A DNA stretch of 64,000 bases from Acidobacteriota bacterium (lineage in GTDB: Bacteria; Acidobacteriota; Vicinamibacteria; Vicinamibacterales; UBA823): positions 1 to 64,000 of the forward strand of contig PCAU01000011.1 in the NCBI GenBank assembly GCA_002730735.1, given 5' to 3'. The notes below the pieces were generated by a model. That model worked only from the letters and a program-made list of their open reading frames with translations. It did no database searches and had not been told where the DNA came from. This document shows positions 18,130 through 28,999 of the stretch, piece by piece. The position numbers were made by a program, and so were the translations under genes. How positions within the stretch are numbered: the first letter of the stretch is position 1; each line of letters starts with the position of its first letter.

Positions 18130-18555
18130 TCAGATTGCCGGGTCGGTGCTATTAGCCGCTTGGCTTTCATCCATTGCCTGATTTGCTAATCGGTCGGCAT
18201 CGGTATTTGAGGTTCTGGGTACGTGCTCAAAGTCGACTCGCTCAAGTTTTTCTAACAGTGTTTGTGCTTCCCGATGCAGAGGCTGCAAATTCGGATGGCG
18301 TACACGGTATCTGCCAGTCATCTGTCGAATCAAAAGCTGAGAATCGGATCTGATCAGAATGTGGCAGTGACCAGCGCCGACAAAGTAGGTCAAAGCGGCG
18401 ATCAGGCCACGATATTCTGCAACGTTGTTAGTCGCGACTCCAAGTGATCCCTTAAGTTCGGCGCAGACCGTTCCGTCAGGATTTTCAATCCGAACTCCGA
18501 ATCCAGCCGGACCAGGATTTCCCCTTGAACCGCCGTCGATATAGGCAACGAACAT
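18130..18555 (-). CDS. RNase H-like ribonuclease (RNase HI family)
   Basis: A 141-residue protein with the RNase H fold. The four acidic active-site residues can be placed: Asp7 (YIDGGSRGNPG), Glu47 (NVAEYRG), Asp71 (RSDSQLL) and Asp121 (TDADRLAN). The family cleaves RNA in RNA-DNA hybrids. The compact form and the GGSRGNPGPAGFG opening are closer to the stand-alone rnhA-like proteins of Bacillus and archaea than to E. coli RnhA; the basic protrusion of E. coli RnhA is not apparent. It follows the zinc-ribbon gene by 33 nt, a pairing seen in several bacterial phyla. Confidence 0.9.
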   Translation of the reverse strand: MFVAYIDGGSRGNPGPAGFGVRIENPDGTVCAELKGSLGVATNNVAEYRGLIAALTYFVGAGHCHILIRSDSQLLIRQMTGRYRVRHPNLQPLHREAQTLLEKLERVDFEHVPRTSNTDADRLANQAMDESQAANSTDPAI

Positions 18556-18588
18556 CGTAAAGAACCGTTGCAGCTACTCAGTCCGAGC

Positions 18589-19323
18589 TCAGGCCCAATT
18601 CTCGGGCAACGACTTGTTTACCAACTGGAAGTAAAGAATCCGACCGCAGCTTTCGCACTGAATTACTCGGTCATTCAAACGGATGTCGTTGAAAACCTGT
18701 GGACGTAAACGAACATGGCAAGAACTGCACAAGTTATTCTCGGCTTCAACAACTGCAAGGCCATTTCGCTTCTCGGCGATTTGATCAAATAGCGCCAAGA
18801 CTGCAGCATCGATCTCGCTAGCCAACGACTCACGGGCAATGAGCGCCTGTTTTGCTGTAGTCTCAGATGTTGCCCGCTCCTGTTCTATTGTCTGCCGCTC
18901 GGCCTCAATTTCCGCTTCGACAGTCGCCATTGAGCGCTCTGCCTCATTTACCGAGGCAGTCAAGGCGTCAGTTTCAAGCATCGACACCAGTAGGTCTTCT
19001 TCGAAGGCTTGCACGGCACTCTTGGCCGTGGTGATTTCTGTCTGTACGGCCCATAACTCTTCGTTCGTTTTCACGATCATTTCATGTTCTTGAAACTTAG
19101 CAAGACGGCTCTTGGCATCTGAGACCTCTTTCTCAAGATTGCGGCGAACTTCCCGATTATCGTCCAGCTGCTGTCTTGCGTCACTGAGGGCTGTTCTGAG
19201 CTTATTCAACTTAGTTTCAAAGGCCTCGAACTGTGCCGGAATCGCAGCGATACGCCGTCGAGCGTCGTCAACGATGTTATGCAAGCTCTGCAGACGGATC
19301 AGTCGTTCGAGATCTGGCAGCAT
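18589..19323 (-). CDS. Coiled-coil protein with C-terminal C4 zinc ribbon
   Basis: A 244-residue protein. Residues about 1-185 are nearly continuous heptad-like coiled coil rich in Glu, Ala, Arg and Lys. The C-terminus has two CxxC pairs (CSSCHVRLRP and CESCGRILYF), forming a C4 zinc ribbon. This matches the widespread family annotated as C4-type zinc ribbon domain protein, related to chlamydial CT398, for which roles in binding other proteins have been proposed. The exact function here is unknown. It heads the zinc ribbon-RNase H-acpS run; a tRNA gene lies just upstream. Confidence 0.85.
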   Translation of the reverse strand: MLPDLERLIRLQSLHNIVDDARRRIAAIPAQFEAFETKLNKLRTALSDARQQLDDNREVRRNLEKEVSDAKSRLAKFQEHEMIVKTNEELWAVQTEITTAKSAVQAFEEDLLVSMLETDALTASVNEAERSMATVEAEIEAERQTIEQERATSETTAKQALIARESLASEIDAAVLALFDQIAEKRNGLAVVEAENNLCSSCHVRLRPQVFNDIRLNDRVIQCESCGRILYFQLVNKSLPENWA

Positions 19324-19476
19324 CGATCGAAGTTACTGTGGTGTTGCCCACGCAGGCGATGGTTCAGCTTCTCCTGCGGTAGTTGGATTCGACCTTGGGG
19401 CGGTGGATATATCAACTTCTGTCCTTCACGCTCGTTGTGTGGCAGTTGATTACTGCGTCAGTTCTTGTCTTGTTAA

Positions 19477-19551
19477 TGGTGGGCCCACCAGGATTCGAAC
19501 CTGGGACTAACCGGTTATGAGCCGGTGGCTCTACCGCTGAGCTATGGGCCC
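19477..19551 (-). tRNA. tRNA with anticodon CAT (Ile2 or elongator Met)
   Basis: A complete 75-nt cloverleaf including an encoded CCA end. The acceptor stem pairs GGGCCCA with TGGGCCC, the D arm is GCTC/GAGC, the anticodon stem is ACCGG/CCGGT around loop CTCATAA (anticodon CAT), and the T arm is CCAGG-TTCGAAT-CCTGG. It lacks the unpaired first base of an initiator. The C4-G69 and C5-G68 pairs are ones that E. coli TilS recognises in tRNA-Ile2, which favours Ile(CAT) with lysidine, but elongator Met cannot be excluded. It lies between rpoD and the zinc-ribbon gene in the same direction. Confidence 0.95.
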
Positions 19552-19599
19552 CACATTGGCTACCAGCTGACGCCCTCTCAATTGCTAAGTAGACTTGGT

Positions 19600-21306
19600 T
19601 CATACGCTTCCCTCTAAAAACGCACGAAGTTTTCGACTGCGAGATGGATGTCGAAGCTTTCTGAGCGCCTTGGCTTCGATTTGTCGAATTCGTTCACGCG
19701 TAACCGCGAAGCACTGGCCAACTTCTTCTAGAGTGTGGTCCTTACCATCACCGACGCCGAACCGCATTTTAATAACGCGTTCTTCCCGTGGTGTGAGGGT
19801 CTGTAACACGGATTCCGTCTGTTCTTTTAGGTTCAGGTTAATCACAACATCAGACGGCGGGACGACATTTTGATCTTCGATGAAGTCACCGAGATGGCTG
19901 TCTTCCTCCTCACCGATCGGAGTCTCCAGAGAAATTGGCTCCTGTGCAATTTTCAAAACCTTCCGAACCTTAGACACCGCTATGTCCATTCGCTCAGCGA
20001 TTTCCTCCGACGATGGTTCACGACCCAATTCCTGTACTAAGGCGCGAGACGTGCGAATCAGTTTATTGATCGTTTCGATCATATGTACCGGAATTCTGAT
20101 CGTGCGTGCTTGGTCGGCAATAGCTCTCGTGATTGCCTGTCGGATCCACCATGTGGCATAGGTAGAGAACTTATAGCCGCGACGATACTCGAACTTGTCC
20201 ACAGCCTTCATTAGCCCGATATTTCCCTCTTGGATTAAATCGAGAAATTGAAGACCCCGGTTCGTGTACTTCTTGGCGATTGAAACGACAAGGCGTAAGT
20301 TTGCTTCAACGAGTTCTTTCTTGGCTTGTTCGGCCTGAATTTCACCGCGCGTGATTGTGTGAAGAGTACGCACGAGTTGTTCGGATGTACTCTCAAGTTC
20401 AGCGGTAAGTTCACGCAGAGCGGCTCGAATTTCCCGTTGACGTCGCATTAGTTCTTTACGTACATCTTCTTTTAGGCGACCCCGCTTCTTCTTAAGTGCT
20501 ATCTGGCGATTAACGCTGTCGAGCTCACGCTGAACCCGCTGAACAGTTTCGACCGATTCCTTAATCGGGTCGATCATCCGCCGCGTTACGGCTTCGGTAA
20601 ACTCAATGCGTCTAATTTCCCGGGACAGTGCAATCTTAGCGCGAAGCGTCTTCCACTTGGCGCGTCGATATTTCTTACGATCACGCTTCAAAATTCCAGA
20701 GAGCTTCGTTTCCAGCTTCTGCACAGCAACCAACGCTTTCTGAATTGAGGCTATTTGCTTCAGTAACTTACGTGCACGTGCCTCACTTCGCTCCTCACTG
20801 AGTTCTTCGTCGCCTCCAAACACTACAAGGTCTCTGATGTTTACGGTCCGGCTTTTGAGCTGTTCGCCCATGAAGATGATGCCTTTAGCCACGGTTGAAG
20901 TTCGCGAGATGGATTTAATGGCTGCAAGCTTGCCTTGTTCGATCCGCTTTGCGATTTCCACCTCTCCCTCTCTGGTAAGGAGAGGAACTGTGCCCATCTC
21001 GCGCAGATACATGCGGACCGGATCATTTGTCTTGTCGAGTGTGCCGGGCGTTAGGTCGAGATTTGGCTCTTCGGCGCCTCCCGACCTTGGGTCACGCGTT
21101 TTGTCGTCACGGGACTTTTGCTCAGACTCAACCACCTCGATGCCAGCGTTTCCGAAGGTAGTAAATAAGTCATCGAGCTCATCGGACGACGTAATCTCTG
21201 CAGGTAGTAACTCGTTAACCTCGTCGTACGACAGGTAGCCCTTTTCCTTACCGATTGTGATGAGTTGCCGGACTTCGTCGTACCTTTCTTCTAAGGATAA
21301 GGCCAA
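19600..21306 (-). CDS. rpoD: Primary sigma factor RpoD (sigma70/SigA)
   Basis: A 568-residue housekeeping sigma factor. The N-terminal region 1.1-like part ([20 protein letters not shown]) is followed by region 1.2 with [11 protein letters not shown], a long charged non-conserved region (about 150-300), region 2 with the -10 recognition helix ([19 protein letters not shown]), region 3 and region 4 with the -35 recognition helix ([20 protein letters not shown]). The TTGACA/TATAAT-like promoters proposed elsewhere in this window fit its expected specificity. It lies 68 nt after dnaG on the same strand, the classic macromolecular-synthesis pairing, without rpsU. Confidence 0.96.
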   Translation of the reverse strand: MALSLEERYDEVRQLITIGKEKGYLSYDEVNELLPAEITSSDELDDLFTTFGNAGIEVVESEQKSRDDKTRDPRSGGAEEPNLDLTPGTLDKTNDPVRMYLREMGTVPLLTREGEVEIAKRIEQGKLAAIKSISRTSTVAKGIIFMGEQLKSRTVNIRDLVVFGGDEELSEERSEARARKLLKQIASIQKALVAVQKLETKLSGILKRDRKKYRRAKWKTLRAKIALSREIRRIEFTEAVTRRMIDPIKESVETVQRVQRELDSVNRQIALKKKRGRLKEDVRKELMRRQREIRAALRELTAELESTSEQLVRTLHTITRGEIQAEQAKKELVEANLRLVVSIAKKYTNRGLQFLDLIQEGNIGLMKAVDKFEYRRGYKFSTYATWWIRQAITRAIADQARTIRIPVHMIETINKLIRTSRALVQELGREPSSEEIAERMDIAVSKVRKVLKIAQEPISLETPIGEEEDSHLGDFIEDQNVVPPSDVVINLNLKEQTESVLQTLTPREERVIKMRFGVGDGKDHTLEEVGQCFAVTRERIRQIEAKALRKLRHPSRSRKLRAFLEGSV

Positions 21307-21374
21307 AATTTCCCCCTTATAGCAATCGTGAACTTCCCGACCTAAAATTGGCTCCCCAATAGCTCTTGTCGGAC

Positions 21375-23141
21375 TTAAGTATTCAGAGCTTCAAGTCGCT
21401 GCACGAGTTCTCTCGTCCGTTGTAACAGCGAATTGATTCTTGCAACGCTGTCTTTGTCACCAAGGTCCTGGAGCCGATCGATTTCCTCCTGCACAGCAGC
21501 TCGTTCCCGCTCGTAGCGAAGCCTCTTCAGGGCTTGGCAGCACTCAGGAGCCGGCGCTGGAGCCGTTGGTTCATCAGCAACTTCTTTAACGATCGTGGCT
21601 TCCCCCTCGCCTAGCCGCTCGCATAACGTCTGGGGTAGGTCATTGGACGGCCACTCGTTCAGGGTGCGGGCTACCTTTAAAATTGGCGCAGAAGCCAGCC
21701 CATCGATATCGTCAGCGTCAAGTTCTGCAAGTGCCGATTGTGCACTCTCTGGTTCGTGCATAAGAGCCCAAATCAATCCTTTTTCTGCTGTTCGTAACTG
21801 CCCCTGACTGGGAAGTGTACGCTCACCTAGCGTCGGTCTGCGTTCGACCGCCGCTTTCCGAATTTCGGTTCGCACGACTTCTTGCATCACTCGAGCGCGG
21901 TGAGCCAACCGGTCCGCGAACTGGTCGCGCTGCGCGGTATCGGGAATGCGTGCTGCGACAGTCAGCATTTGGTTTAGGAAGGCCCTCCGCCCTTCGTCGC
22001 GGTGAATATCGTGCTCGGCTTCGCCCCGATCGAGCAAAAGTTCCAAATATTTCTTCGAGGTGCGCAGTTTTTCCTTATAGCTTGCACCCCCAGACGCCCT
22101 TATGAATGTATCGGGATCTTCGCCGGTTGGCAGCACTGTCACGTTGACCTGGAATCCCTCACCCAGCAGCATTTCACCTGAGCGCAGTGCCGCTGTTTGC
22201 CCAGCCGTATCCGAGTCGAAGCTCAAAATGACCTTGTCCGTCAAGCGTCCTAAAAGCTTGCACTGCTGCAGTGTTAACGCAGTACCACACGTTGCAGCCA
22301 CTGCTGTAATACCCGCCTGAAGTGGCTGGGCGAAATCAAAGTATCCCTCAACAAGTACCGCGTAGCCTTTTTTTTGTATTGCCGATTTAGTCAGATGGAG
22401 ACCGTAGAGGGTTCGTCCTTTTGTGTAGATTGGAGTTTCCGGTGAATTTACGTACTTGGGCTGCTGTCCATTGTCCACTGCACGTCCGCCGAACGCGATG
22501 ATCGCACCGCTGTCCCTGCAGATCGGAATCGTGAGGCGATTACGGAAGCGATCCACGCATGCTCCAGCGTTACGTTCGGCTACCAGTCCGCTGGTCAAGA
22601 GAAGCGGCATCGGAAAACCTTTTTGGTGAAGGTATTTCGTGAGACCCTCTCGGGTTGGTGGCGCATAGCCAAGTCCGAGCATCTCGATTGTCTGGTCGTT
22701 TAGTCCTCTATCGTGCAGTTGCTGGCGCGTTCTCGTTCCTGCCTGTCCTGCCAGGTGTTCCTGAAAATACCTCTCTGCGTGTTCGTGCACCTTCAGTAGC
22801 GACTCGCGTTCGGCAGCCGCCGCTGGATTACTTGGACCACCCTCGAGTTCTGGAATCGACACGCCAAAACGTTGTGCGAGTTGACGCACCGCGTCCTGGA
22901 AGCCAATCTTTTCCCTGAGCTCAAGGAATTTGAAGACATCACCTCCAACACCGCATCCGAAGCAGTGAAAAAAGCCCCGATCGCGATTTACGTTAAACGA
23001 AGGCGTCTTCTCGGAGTGAAACGGACACAGTCCCTTAAAGCTCGTTCCAGCTTTCTTGAGAGGAACGTGGTCTTGAATCACAGCAACGAGGTCAACCTGC
23101 GATTTGAGATCGTCGATGAAAGCCTGGGGAAATAGTCCCAT
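21375..23141 (-). CDS. dnaG: DNA primase DnaG
   Basis: A 588-residue primase that makes RNA primers for replication. The N-terminal zinc-binding domain has Cys39, His42, Cys60 and Cys63 (CPFH and CFGC). The Toprim core follows with [10 protein letters not shown] (catalytic Glu) and [14 protein letters not shown] (DxD). The C-terminal ~130 residues, poorly conserved, would bind the replicative helicase and end in a coiled-coil-like stretch rich in Arg and Glu. The start is an ATG with no other gene upstream on that strand for 300 nt, so its promoter should lie in 23142-23441. Confidence 0.95.
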   Translation of the reverse strand: MGLFPQAFIDDLKSQVDLVAVIQDHVPLKKAGTSFKGLCPFHSEKTPSFNVNRDRGFFHCFGCGVGGDVFKFLELREKIGFQDAVRQLAQRFGVSIPELEGGPSNPAAAAERESLLKVHEHAERYFQEHLAGQAGTRTRQQLHDRGLNDQTIEMLGLGYAPPTREGLTKYLHQKGFPMPLLLTSGLVAERNAGACVDRFRNRLTIPICRDSGAIIAFGGRAVDNGQQPKYVNSPETPIYTKGRTLYGLHLTKSAIQKKGYAVLVEGYFDFAQPLQAGITAVAATCGTALTLQQCKLLGRLTDKVILSFDSDTAGQTAALRSGEMLLGEGFQVNVTVLPTGEDPDTFIRASGGASYKEKLRTSKKYLELLLDRGEAEHDIHRDEGRRAFLNQMLTVAARIPDTAQRDQFADRLAHRARVMQEVVRTEIRKAAVERRPTLGERTLPSQGQLRTAEKGLIWALMHEPESAQSALAELDADDIDGLASAPILKVARTLNEWPSNDLPQTLCERLGEGEATIVKEVADEPTAPAPAPECCQALKRLRYERERAAVQEEIDRLQDLGDKDSVARINSLLQRTRELVQRLEALNT

Positions 23142-23441
23142 TGTTAACTCTTATGCGGAGCTCCCCAGCGCGTTGAAAATACAATCAAACCCAAGGGCCC
23201 TAGGGGCACCTACGTCCATGGACGGAATAATTGCTGCGGCGTACAGAACCGGGCTCCGATGACTACAACGATAAGGTACCCGAAAGCGCAACCTACAATT
23301 CTAGCATTCCTACTGGCCTACCCTCAAGTGACTTTGTCGATGACAATACCGAGATCAACCGGAGTTACGTTTGGCGAAGGCTGCTTGGGCGCTGCACCTA
23401 CGGAGAAGTCTCATTTTCTCGTCAGTGGAAGCGGCCAGTCT
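23142..23441. other. Intergenic region between dnaG and larB, no convincing gene
   Basis: These 300 bases separate two minus-strand genes. Open frames on the plus strand reach about 95 codons, but they have no ribosome site, no recognisable motif and inconsistent composition. A short palindrome-like stretch rich in GGGCCC occurs near 23192-23206. The region must hold the dnaG promoter reading leftward, but I could not pick a clear -35/-10 pair. A decayed gene is possible. Confidence 0.4.
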
Positions 23442-24200
23442 TCAGGCAAGGTGATTGATGGTACTAGCAATTGCCGCCGCGCCGAATCCATTATCGATGT
23501 TAACGACCGACACGCCGGTGGCGCAGCTATTCAGCATTCCCAATAGCGCGCTAATCCCATCGAAGGCGGCGCCGTAACCGACACTGGTAGGCACCGCAAC
23601 TACGGGTACGTCGACAAGTCCACTCACAACACTTGGCAGTGCTCCTTCCATGCCCGCGACTACAATGATGACGCGAGCGGTGGAGAGTCGTTTCGATTCT
23701 GCGAGAACGCGATGTAGACCAGCGACCCCAACGTCGTAAAGGCGGTCGACCATGTTGCCCATGATCTCGGCTGTCACCACGGCCTCCTCGGCTACCGGTA
23801 GGTCGGATGTTCCAGCGGCAACGACCATGACGTTCCCGCGTCCCTGAGGTGCAGCCGGACCGTGTGAGATCATCCGGGCATCCTCGTGGAATACAGCGCT
23901 TGGCACAACACTGCGGACGGCATCAAAGGAGGCAGGTGATGCCCGCGTTATCAACAGGGTGTTTCCATTAGCAGTGATACGCTCTGCCACGGCCGCGATC
24001 TGCTTTGGCGTCTTGCCCAGACCGAATACCACTTCAGGGAAGCCTTGACGAATCTCGCGGTGATGGTCAATTCGCGCGAATCCAAGATCTTCGTACGGAG
24101 CTTGTCGTAAGTGGTCGAGCAGTTGCTCGTGTGCGTCGTTAACGTTGATGTCACCGCTATGAACTTGGGCGAGTAAGAACTTTAATTCAGACGGTGTCAT
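23442..24200 (-). CDS. larB: LarB-like nickel-pincer cofactor carboxylase/hydrolase
   Basis: A 252-residue protein whose C-terminal half has the PurE/AIR-carboxylase-like fold typical of LarB (VVAAGTSDLPVAEEAV, then VAGMEGALPSVVSGLVDVPVVAVPTSVGYG). LarB carboxylates and hydrolyses nicotinic acid adenine dinucleotide in the first step of nickel-pincer nucleotide synthesis for lactate racemase-type enzymes. The N-terminal ~80 residues (LLAQVHSGDINVNDA) match the family's usual extension. No larC, larE or larA is present in this window, so the gene stands alone here; the cofactor role is inferred from family only. Confidence 0.85.
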   Translation of the reverse strand: MTPSELKFLLAQVHSGDINVNDAHEQLLDHLRQAPYEDLGFARIDHHREIRQGFPEVVFGLGKTPKQIAAVAERITANGNTLLITRASPASFDAVRSVVPSAVFHEDARMISHGPAAPQGRGNVMVVAAGTSDLPVAEEAVVTAEIMGNMVDRLYDVGVAGLHRVLAESKRLSTARVIIVVAGMEGALPSVVSGLVDVPVVAVPTSVGYGAAFDGISALLGMLNSCATGVSVVNIDNGFGAAAIASTINHLA

Positions 24201-24349
24201 GATTGAGTCTGAGCCTCGTTGACTTTGGTATATTTCAGCGAGTACGCTTCGGGATCGCCGCGTGGCAATTCAGTTGCCGGTATTTGATGAGCCATACATC
24301 GTGGAATGGCTTATCAGGCTTTAGTCTGCGGACAGGACTATCCCTGAGA

Positions 24350-24377
24350 TTGAGTGGAAATTCAAGTGTTTGATAAT
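24350..24377 (+). promoter_or_regulatory. Possible promoter for citrate synthase
   Basis: TTGAGT at 24350-24355 and GATAAT at 24372-24377 are separated by 16 nt, giving a start near 24384 and a ~47-nt leader before the citrate synthase ATG. The -10 matches five of six consensus bases, the -35 four of six. It is the best pair I found in the 230-nt divergent region between larB and gltA. Confidence 0.4.
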
Positions 24378-24430
24378 GCGGTAGAAAAGACCCTAGCAGT
24401 TGGTGGAAAACGCCCTTCAGAGAATCGACA

Positions 24431-25579
24431 ATGAGTAACACTGGCGAAACCTTAACTTTTGAGGCTGGCCTGCAGGATGTGATTGCTACCACCTCTGACA
24501 TCTGTTTCATCGATGGGGAGCATGGGGTGTTGTCCTACCGGGGCTTCGACATTCATGACCTTGCTGCCCGGGCATCGTTCGAGGAGGTCTGCTTTCTGCT
24601 GTGGTTTGGCCGCCTGCCTACCCGGGATGAGCTCAGCACACTCCAGTCTCAGCTTGCAGAATGGCGACCACTTCCCGAGAATGTCGTGCGTCTTATGCGC
24701 TCATTGCCACCGGGGAACGGCATGGACGCGCTGCGTACACTGACATCAGCGCTAGCGCACAGTGATCCAGACGCTGCTAAGAATTCGCCGGAAGCGAACG
24801 TCCGGAAAGCTATCAGACTCACTGCACAACTGGCGACTCTTGTGGCCACCTATGGAAGGGTTGCGCAAGGTGGAACTCTGATCGACCCTGACCCTTCGCT
24901 AGGCCATGCCGAAAATTTCTTGTTTGTGCTGACCGGTGAACGGCCGGATGCGGTGGCGACTCGTGCTTTCGACGTGGCTCTGATTCTACACGCAGACCAC
25001 GAGTTAAACGCCTCTACGTTCGCCGCGCGGGTTGCCGCGGCTACGCTAACCGATATCCATTCAGCTGTAGTGGCTGGAATCAGTGCCTTGAAAGGACCGT
25101 TGCATGGTGGTGCAAATGCCGACGTGATGCGGCTCTTGCTGGCGTTAGGTGACGATGCTGACCCTCCACAGATTGAGGGGGCGATCCTCGACAAGCTGGC
25201 TCGAAAAGAGAAAATCCCAGGCTTCGGCCATCGCGTATACCTGACCGAGGACCCTCGTGCGACACATTTGCGGCGGATGTCGGAGGAACTGGGTACTCGA
25301 AGTGGGCGGGAGCATTGGTACGAAATGTCTCGACAGATCGAGGTGCTTGTCGGTCACGAAAAGAACCTGAATCCGAACGTAGATTTTTATTCGGCATCCA
25401 CCTACTACACTCTTGGTATCAAGGTTGATCTCTTCACTCCGGTATTTGCCGTTAGTCGTGTTGCTGGGTGGACGGCGCATATTCTAGAGCAGTATGCGAA
25501 TAACCGGTTGATCCGCCCACGTGCTGACTACACCGGCGAACTGCACCCTAAAGCCTTCGTTGCAATCGATCAACGTTAG
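24431..25579 (+). CDS. gltA: Citrate synthase
   Basis: A 382-residue enzyme condensing oxaloacetate and acetyl-CoA, the entry step of the TCA cycle. Conserved features include the N-terminal [11 protein letters not shown] segment, [12 protein letters not shown] with an active-site-region His, [14 protein letters not shown] with the second His, GFGHRVY with the third, and the C-terminal [15 protein letters not shown] with the catalytic Asp and R in ADYTG-containing tail. The short length resembles the dimeric Gram-positive and archaeal type rather than the hexameric E. coli enzyme. 2-Methylcitrate synthase is a possible alternative within the same family. It diverges from larB. Confidence 0.92.
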   Translation: MSNTGETLTFEAGLQDVIATTSDICFIDGEHGVLSYRGFDIHDLAARASFEEVCFLLWFGRLPTRDELSTLQSQLAEWRPLPENVVRLMRSLPPGNGMDALRTLTSALAHSDPDAAKNSPEANVRKAIRLTAQLATLVATYGRVAQGGTLIDPDPSLGHAENFLFVLTGERPDAVATRAFDVALILHADHELNASTFAARVAAATLTDIHSAVVAGISALKGPLHGGANADVMRLLLALGDDADPPQIEGAILDKLARKEKIPGFGHRVYLTEDPRATHLRRMSEELGTRSGREHWYEMSRQIEVLVGHEKNLNPNVDFYSASTYYTLGIKVDLFTPVFAVSRVAGWTAHILEQYANNRLIRPRADYTGELHPKAFVAIDQR

Positions 25580-25626
25580 GATTACGTCATCCAACGGTCT
25601 CTCGGCTCTATCAGCTTTGGCCTATA

Positions 25627-27450
25627 ATGGTCACCTATCAGATGGATCCCCGTTTCATTCGTAACTTCTCGATCGTTGCGCACATCGATCACGGAAAGTC
25701 GACGCTCGCTGATCGGATTCTCGAGGTCACGGGAGCCCTGCGTCCGCGCGAGATGGAAGACCAGGTGCTCGACTCGATGGACCTCGAACGTGAACGGGGC
25801 ATCACAATCAAGGCCCAGGCTGTGAGGTTGCAGTACACCTCAGCCAGTGGTCAGGACTACGTGCTTAATCTTATTGATACGCCTGGACATGTTGATTTTT
25901 CGTACGAGGTAACCCGCTCGTTAAAAGCGTGCGAAGGTGCGTTGTTATTGGTCGATGCGTCGCAGGGCGTTGAGGCTCAAACGCTGGCGAACGCTTACCT
26001 CGCGGTGGAAAGCGACCTCGAAGTGATTCCAGTCATCAACAAGATCGATTTACCTGGAGCACAGGTCGAGGAGGCTAGGCGACAAATTCGCGATGTTGTT
26101 GGACTCGACGCGAGCGAAGCAATTCTGACTAGTGCGAAGGAGGGCACAGGCATCAAGGAAGTTCTTGAGGCCGTCATCGCGAGGGTGCCCCCGCCACGTG
26201 GCAGCCGCGATGCACCGCTAAAGGCGCTAATCTTTGATTCTTGGTATGACTCGTACCGTGGCGTGGTTGTCCTTGTCCGGATTCTCGCGGGCGAGTTACA
26301 AGAGCGGACGAAGGTGCGTTTAATGGCTTTGGGGGAGGATTATGAAGTTGAACAAGTGGGTGTGTTTTCGCCAAAGCCAGTTGTGACCGAGACTCTTGGT
26401 GCGGGGGAGGTTGGGTTCGTCATAGCTGGAATTAAGCATGCCAGCGATGCCAGGATTGGCGACACGCTCACTGAGGTGACGCGGCCCACCGAGACCCCGT
26501 TTCCTGGGTTCAAGGAAATGCGGCCTGTCGTGTTTGCTGGGTTGTATCCAGTCGAGGGTCATCAATATCCTGACCTGCGCGAAGCCTTGGAGAAGCTTCG
26601 ACTTAACGACTCCTCGTTTTTCTTTGAACCGGAAACGTCGGCAGCACTCGGGTTTGGGTTTCGGTGCGGGTTCCTTGGATTACTCCACATGGAAATTGTC
26701 CAGGAGAGGCTCGAACGGGAATTTGACATGGACTTAGTAACAACGGCCCCGGGAGTACTGTATCGCGTGACGATGACCTCCGGAAACGTTAAGGAGATCG
26801 ATAGTCCAGCAAAGCTTCCCGGGACCAGTGAAATTCAGCGGATCGAGGAACCAGTTATTACGGCGATGATTCTGACACCGGCCGAACATGTAGGTGCCAC
26901 GCTGCGGCTTTGTCAAGAAAAGCGCGGAGTCCAGAAGAGACTGGAATATCTGTCCTCGAACCGTGTCCTTGTAACATATGAGTTACCTTTCAGTGAAGTG
27001 GTTTTAGATTTTTATGACCGATTAAAGACACTGTCACGAGGTTATGCCTCATTGGACTATCAGGTATCTGGATACTGGGAGTCACCGTTGGTTAAGCTCG
27101 ATGTTCTAGTGAATGGCGAGCCAGTAGATGCGCTGTCGATGATCGTGCATCGTGATACGGCGTATGAGAGAGGAAAGGCTTTCGCCAACAAAATACGTGA
27201 GTTGATTCCACGTCAGATGTTTGAAGTGGCGATCCAGGCCGCGATCGGTGGACGCATTATCGCCCGAGAGTCGGTGAAAGCGTTACGTAAGAATGTCTTA
27301 GCGAAGTGTTACGGTGGGGACATTTCACGAAAGCGGAAGCTATTGGAGAAACAGCGCGAGGGCAAGAAACGGATGAAGCGGGTTGGCCGTGTTGAGATTC
27401 CTCAGGAGGCTTTCCTTGCGATCCTGAAAATGGATTCGAGTGCAAACTGA
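25627..27450 (+). CDS. lepA: Elongation factor 4 (LepA), ribosome-associated GTPase
   Basis: A 607-residue translational GTPase that acts on stalled or incorrectly translocated ribosomes and influences ribosome assembly. The P loop is AHIDHGKST at 18-26, followed by switch [10 protein letters not shown] and NKIDLPGA for guanine recognition. The LepA-specific C-terminal domain is present ([23 protein letters not shown]). The ATG at 25627 precedes a second in-frame ATG at 25642 that would give the more standard N-terminus [11 protein letters not shown]. It overlaps or abuts lepB, the common lepA-lepB pair. Confidence 0.96.
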   Translation: MVTYQMDPRFIRNFSIVAHIDHGKSTLADRILEVTGALRPREMEDQVLDSMDLERERGITIKAQAVRLQYTSASGQDYVLNLIDTPGHVDFSYEVTRSLKACEGALLLVDASQGVEAQTLANAYLAVESDLEVIPVINKIDLPGAQVEEARRQIRDVVGLDASEAILTSAKEGTGIKEVLEAVIARVPPPRGSRDAPLKALIFDSWYDSYRGVVVLVRILAGELQERTKVRLMALGEDYEVEQVGVFSPKPVVTETLGAGEVGFVIAGIKHASDARIGDTLTEVTRPTETPFPGFKEMRPVVFAGLYPVEGHQYPDLREALEKLRLNDSSFFFEPETSAALGFGFRCGFLGLLHMEIVQERLEREFDMDLVTTAPGVLYRVTMTSGNVKEIDSPAKLPGTSEIQRIEEPVITAMILTPAEHVGATLRLCQEKRGVQKRLEYLSSNRVLVTYELPFSEVVLDFYDRLKTLSRGYASLDYQVSGYWESPLVKLDVLVNGEPVDALSMIVHRDTAYERGKAFANKIRELIPRQMFEVAIQAAIGGRIIARESVKALRKNVLAKCYGGDISRKRKLLEKQREGKKRMKRVGRVEIPQEAFLAILKMDSSAN

Positions 27451-28147
27451 TATGTCTGCGTTTCGCAAGTCGACACTTCGCGAGTACTTTGAGTCAATCG
27501 TTGTTGCCGTGATTCTAGCTTTGTTTATCCGCACCTTCGTTGTGCAAGCGTTCAAGATTCCCACCGGCTCGATGGAACAAAATCTGCTGATTGGCGATCA
27601 TCTCTTGGTGAATAAGTTTGTGTTTTCACCCACAGCCACTGGTGCTGAGCGCAGCATACTCCCGGTCACCTCCATCAAGAGGGGTGACGTAATTGTCTTC
27701 AAGTATCCTGAGGATCCCGAGCGGGATTTCATCAAACGTGTAATTGGATTACCAGGCGACGTTGTGGAGGTCAGACATAAGCGAGTATATATTGATGGCC
27801 GTCCTCTAGATGAACCCTATGTGTATTATCTGCGACCACCGTCGGACGTGGCTTCACCCTTCGGCGTTGGCGACCTTCGAGAACAATATGGCCCGGTCAC
27901 CGTTCCGCCGAGTGAGTATTTTGTAATGGGGGACAATCGAGACAACTCTCAAGACAGTCGGTATTGGGGCTTTCTGCCGCGTGGTTTGGTTAAGGGAAGA
28001 GCCCTCGTCATCTATTGGTCATATGAAAGTGAAGATGACGAAGGCTATGCAACTGGTGGCAGAACAGGAACCCGTCGGTTCTGGTCGGTCATCACGCGCT
28101 TTTTTACACACACTAGGTGGGAAAGGTTACTGCAGCCCATCCGATGA
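27440..28147 (+). CDS. lepB: Signal peptidase I (LepB)
   Basis: A 235-residue membrane serine protease that cleaves Sec and Tat signal peptides. One N-terminal membrane span (about 19-35) is followed by the catalytic Ser44 ([13 protein letters not shown]) and general-base Lys99 ([11 protein letters not shown]), and by box [15 protein letters not shown]. The GTG start at 27440 overlaps the lepA stop by 11 nt; an ATG at 27452, just after that stop, is equally likely and would remove four residues. Substrates probably include the secreted TPR and hypothetical proteins encoded nearby. Confidence 0.95.
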   Translation: MQTDMSAFRKSTLREYFESIVVAVILALFIRTFVVQAFKIPTGSMEQNLLIGDHLLVNKFVFSPTATGAERSILPVTSIKRGDVIVFKYPEDPERDFIKRVIGLPGDVVEVRHKRVYIDGRPLDEPYVYYLRPPSDVASPFGVGDLREQYGPVTVPPSEYFVMGDNRDNSQDSRYWGFLPRGLVKGRALVIYWSYESEDDEGYATGGRTGTRRFWSVITRFFTHTRWERLLQPIR

Positions 28148-28220
28148 GGGTGCGCACCACCGGTTTTAGTGTTCGGCGCCCTACCAATCTTGGAGAACAG
28201 CGTTCATAAGTTCCGAGCGC

Positions 28221-28997
28221 TCAGACAGTGGAAACCGGTGCTGTCCTTGTACCAAAAATAGCCGTACCTACCCGGACCATTGTTGCACCTTCAGCGATAG
28301 CTGTTTCAAAGTCGTGGCTCATGCCCATTGAAAGCTCTTGTAGCATTGTTCGGTCTACGCCACTGGCAACTACCTCATCACGAAGTTCGCGAAGTTGCCG
28401 GAAGTAGGGACGGGTCTGTTCCGGATTCTCTTCAAAGGGTGGTAGTAGCATCAGTCCACGGACCCGAACCGCCTGGCAACCTGCAGCCACATCGAGAATC
28501 CGAGAAAGATTTGAAGGCGGCAGTCCGTGCTTCGTTGTCTCACCTGCGAGGTCCACCTGAATAAGCAAGCTCAGGTGAGTTTCTTGTTCGGTTGCTACTT
28601 GTTCGAGACGCTGGAGTAGTTCAATCCTATCGACTGAATGGATCCACGAAAACGGTTGGACGACCTTCCGTACTTTATTTGTCTGCAGATGTCCGATCAG
28701 ATGCCATCGTAAATCGAGGTCGCTGCCCTCGTCGCATTTACGGAGCGCCTCTTGCACACGATTTTCACCAAACTCGGTTTGACCAGCGTGGGCGGCCATT
28801 CGGACCTGATCAATCCCAAAAGTTTTTGAAACCGCGATCAAGCGCACATCATCAGGGTTCCGTCCCGCCGCACGTGCTGCGACACCAACACGGTGGCGGA
28901 TGTCGCGCAAGTTTCTGGCGATGGGATGATGGGAAGAAAGAGACGTGGGAGCATCAGGGTATTCATTACCCGCTGCCCACTCATGGCTAGACGCCAT
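28221..28997 (-). CDS. yggS: YggS/PLPBP-family pyridoxal phosphate homeostasis protein
   Basis: A 258-residue single-domain PLP-binding protein with the alanine-racemase-like TIM barrel. The PLP lysine lies in LIAVSKTFGIDQV, followed by FGENRVQEA and WHLIGHLQTNKVRKV, and the phosphate-binding SMGMSHDFETAIAEGATMVRVG near the C-terminus. The family has no proven enzymatic activity and is thought to control free PLP and amino-acid pools. The first ~25 residues exceed the family norm, so an internal start cannot be excluded. It begins 2 nt after the TPR gene ends, so the two are likely co-transcribed. Confidence 0.92.
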   Translation of the reverse strand: MASSHEWAAGNEYPDAPTSLSSHHPIARNLRDIRHRVGVAARAAGRNPDDVRLIAVSKTFGIDQVRMAAHAGQTEFGENRVQEALRKCDEGSDLDLRWHLIGHLQTNKVRKVVQPFSWIHSVDRIELLQRLEQVATEQETHLSLLIQVDLAGETTKHGLPPSNLSRILDVAAGCQAVRVRGLMLLPPFEENPEQTRPYFRQLRELRDEVVASGVDRTMLQELSMGMSHDFETAIAEGATMVRVGTAIFGTRTAPVSTV

Positions 28998-28999
28998 GG

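Noticed and set aside
23231-23546. Two plus-strand frames of 75-95 codons upstream of dnaG
   Set aside because: No ribosome site or motif, and one frame runs into the antisense of larB. Possible decay of an older gene, but not supportable.
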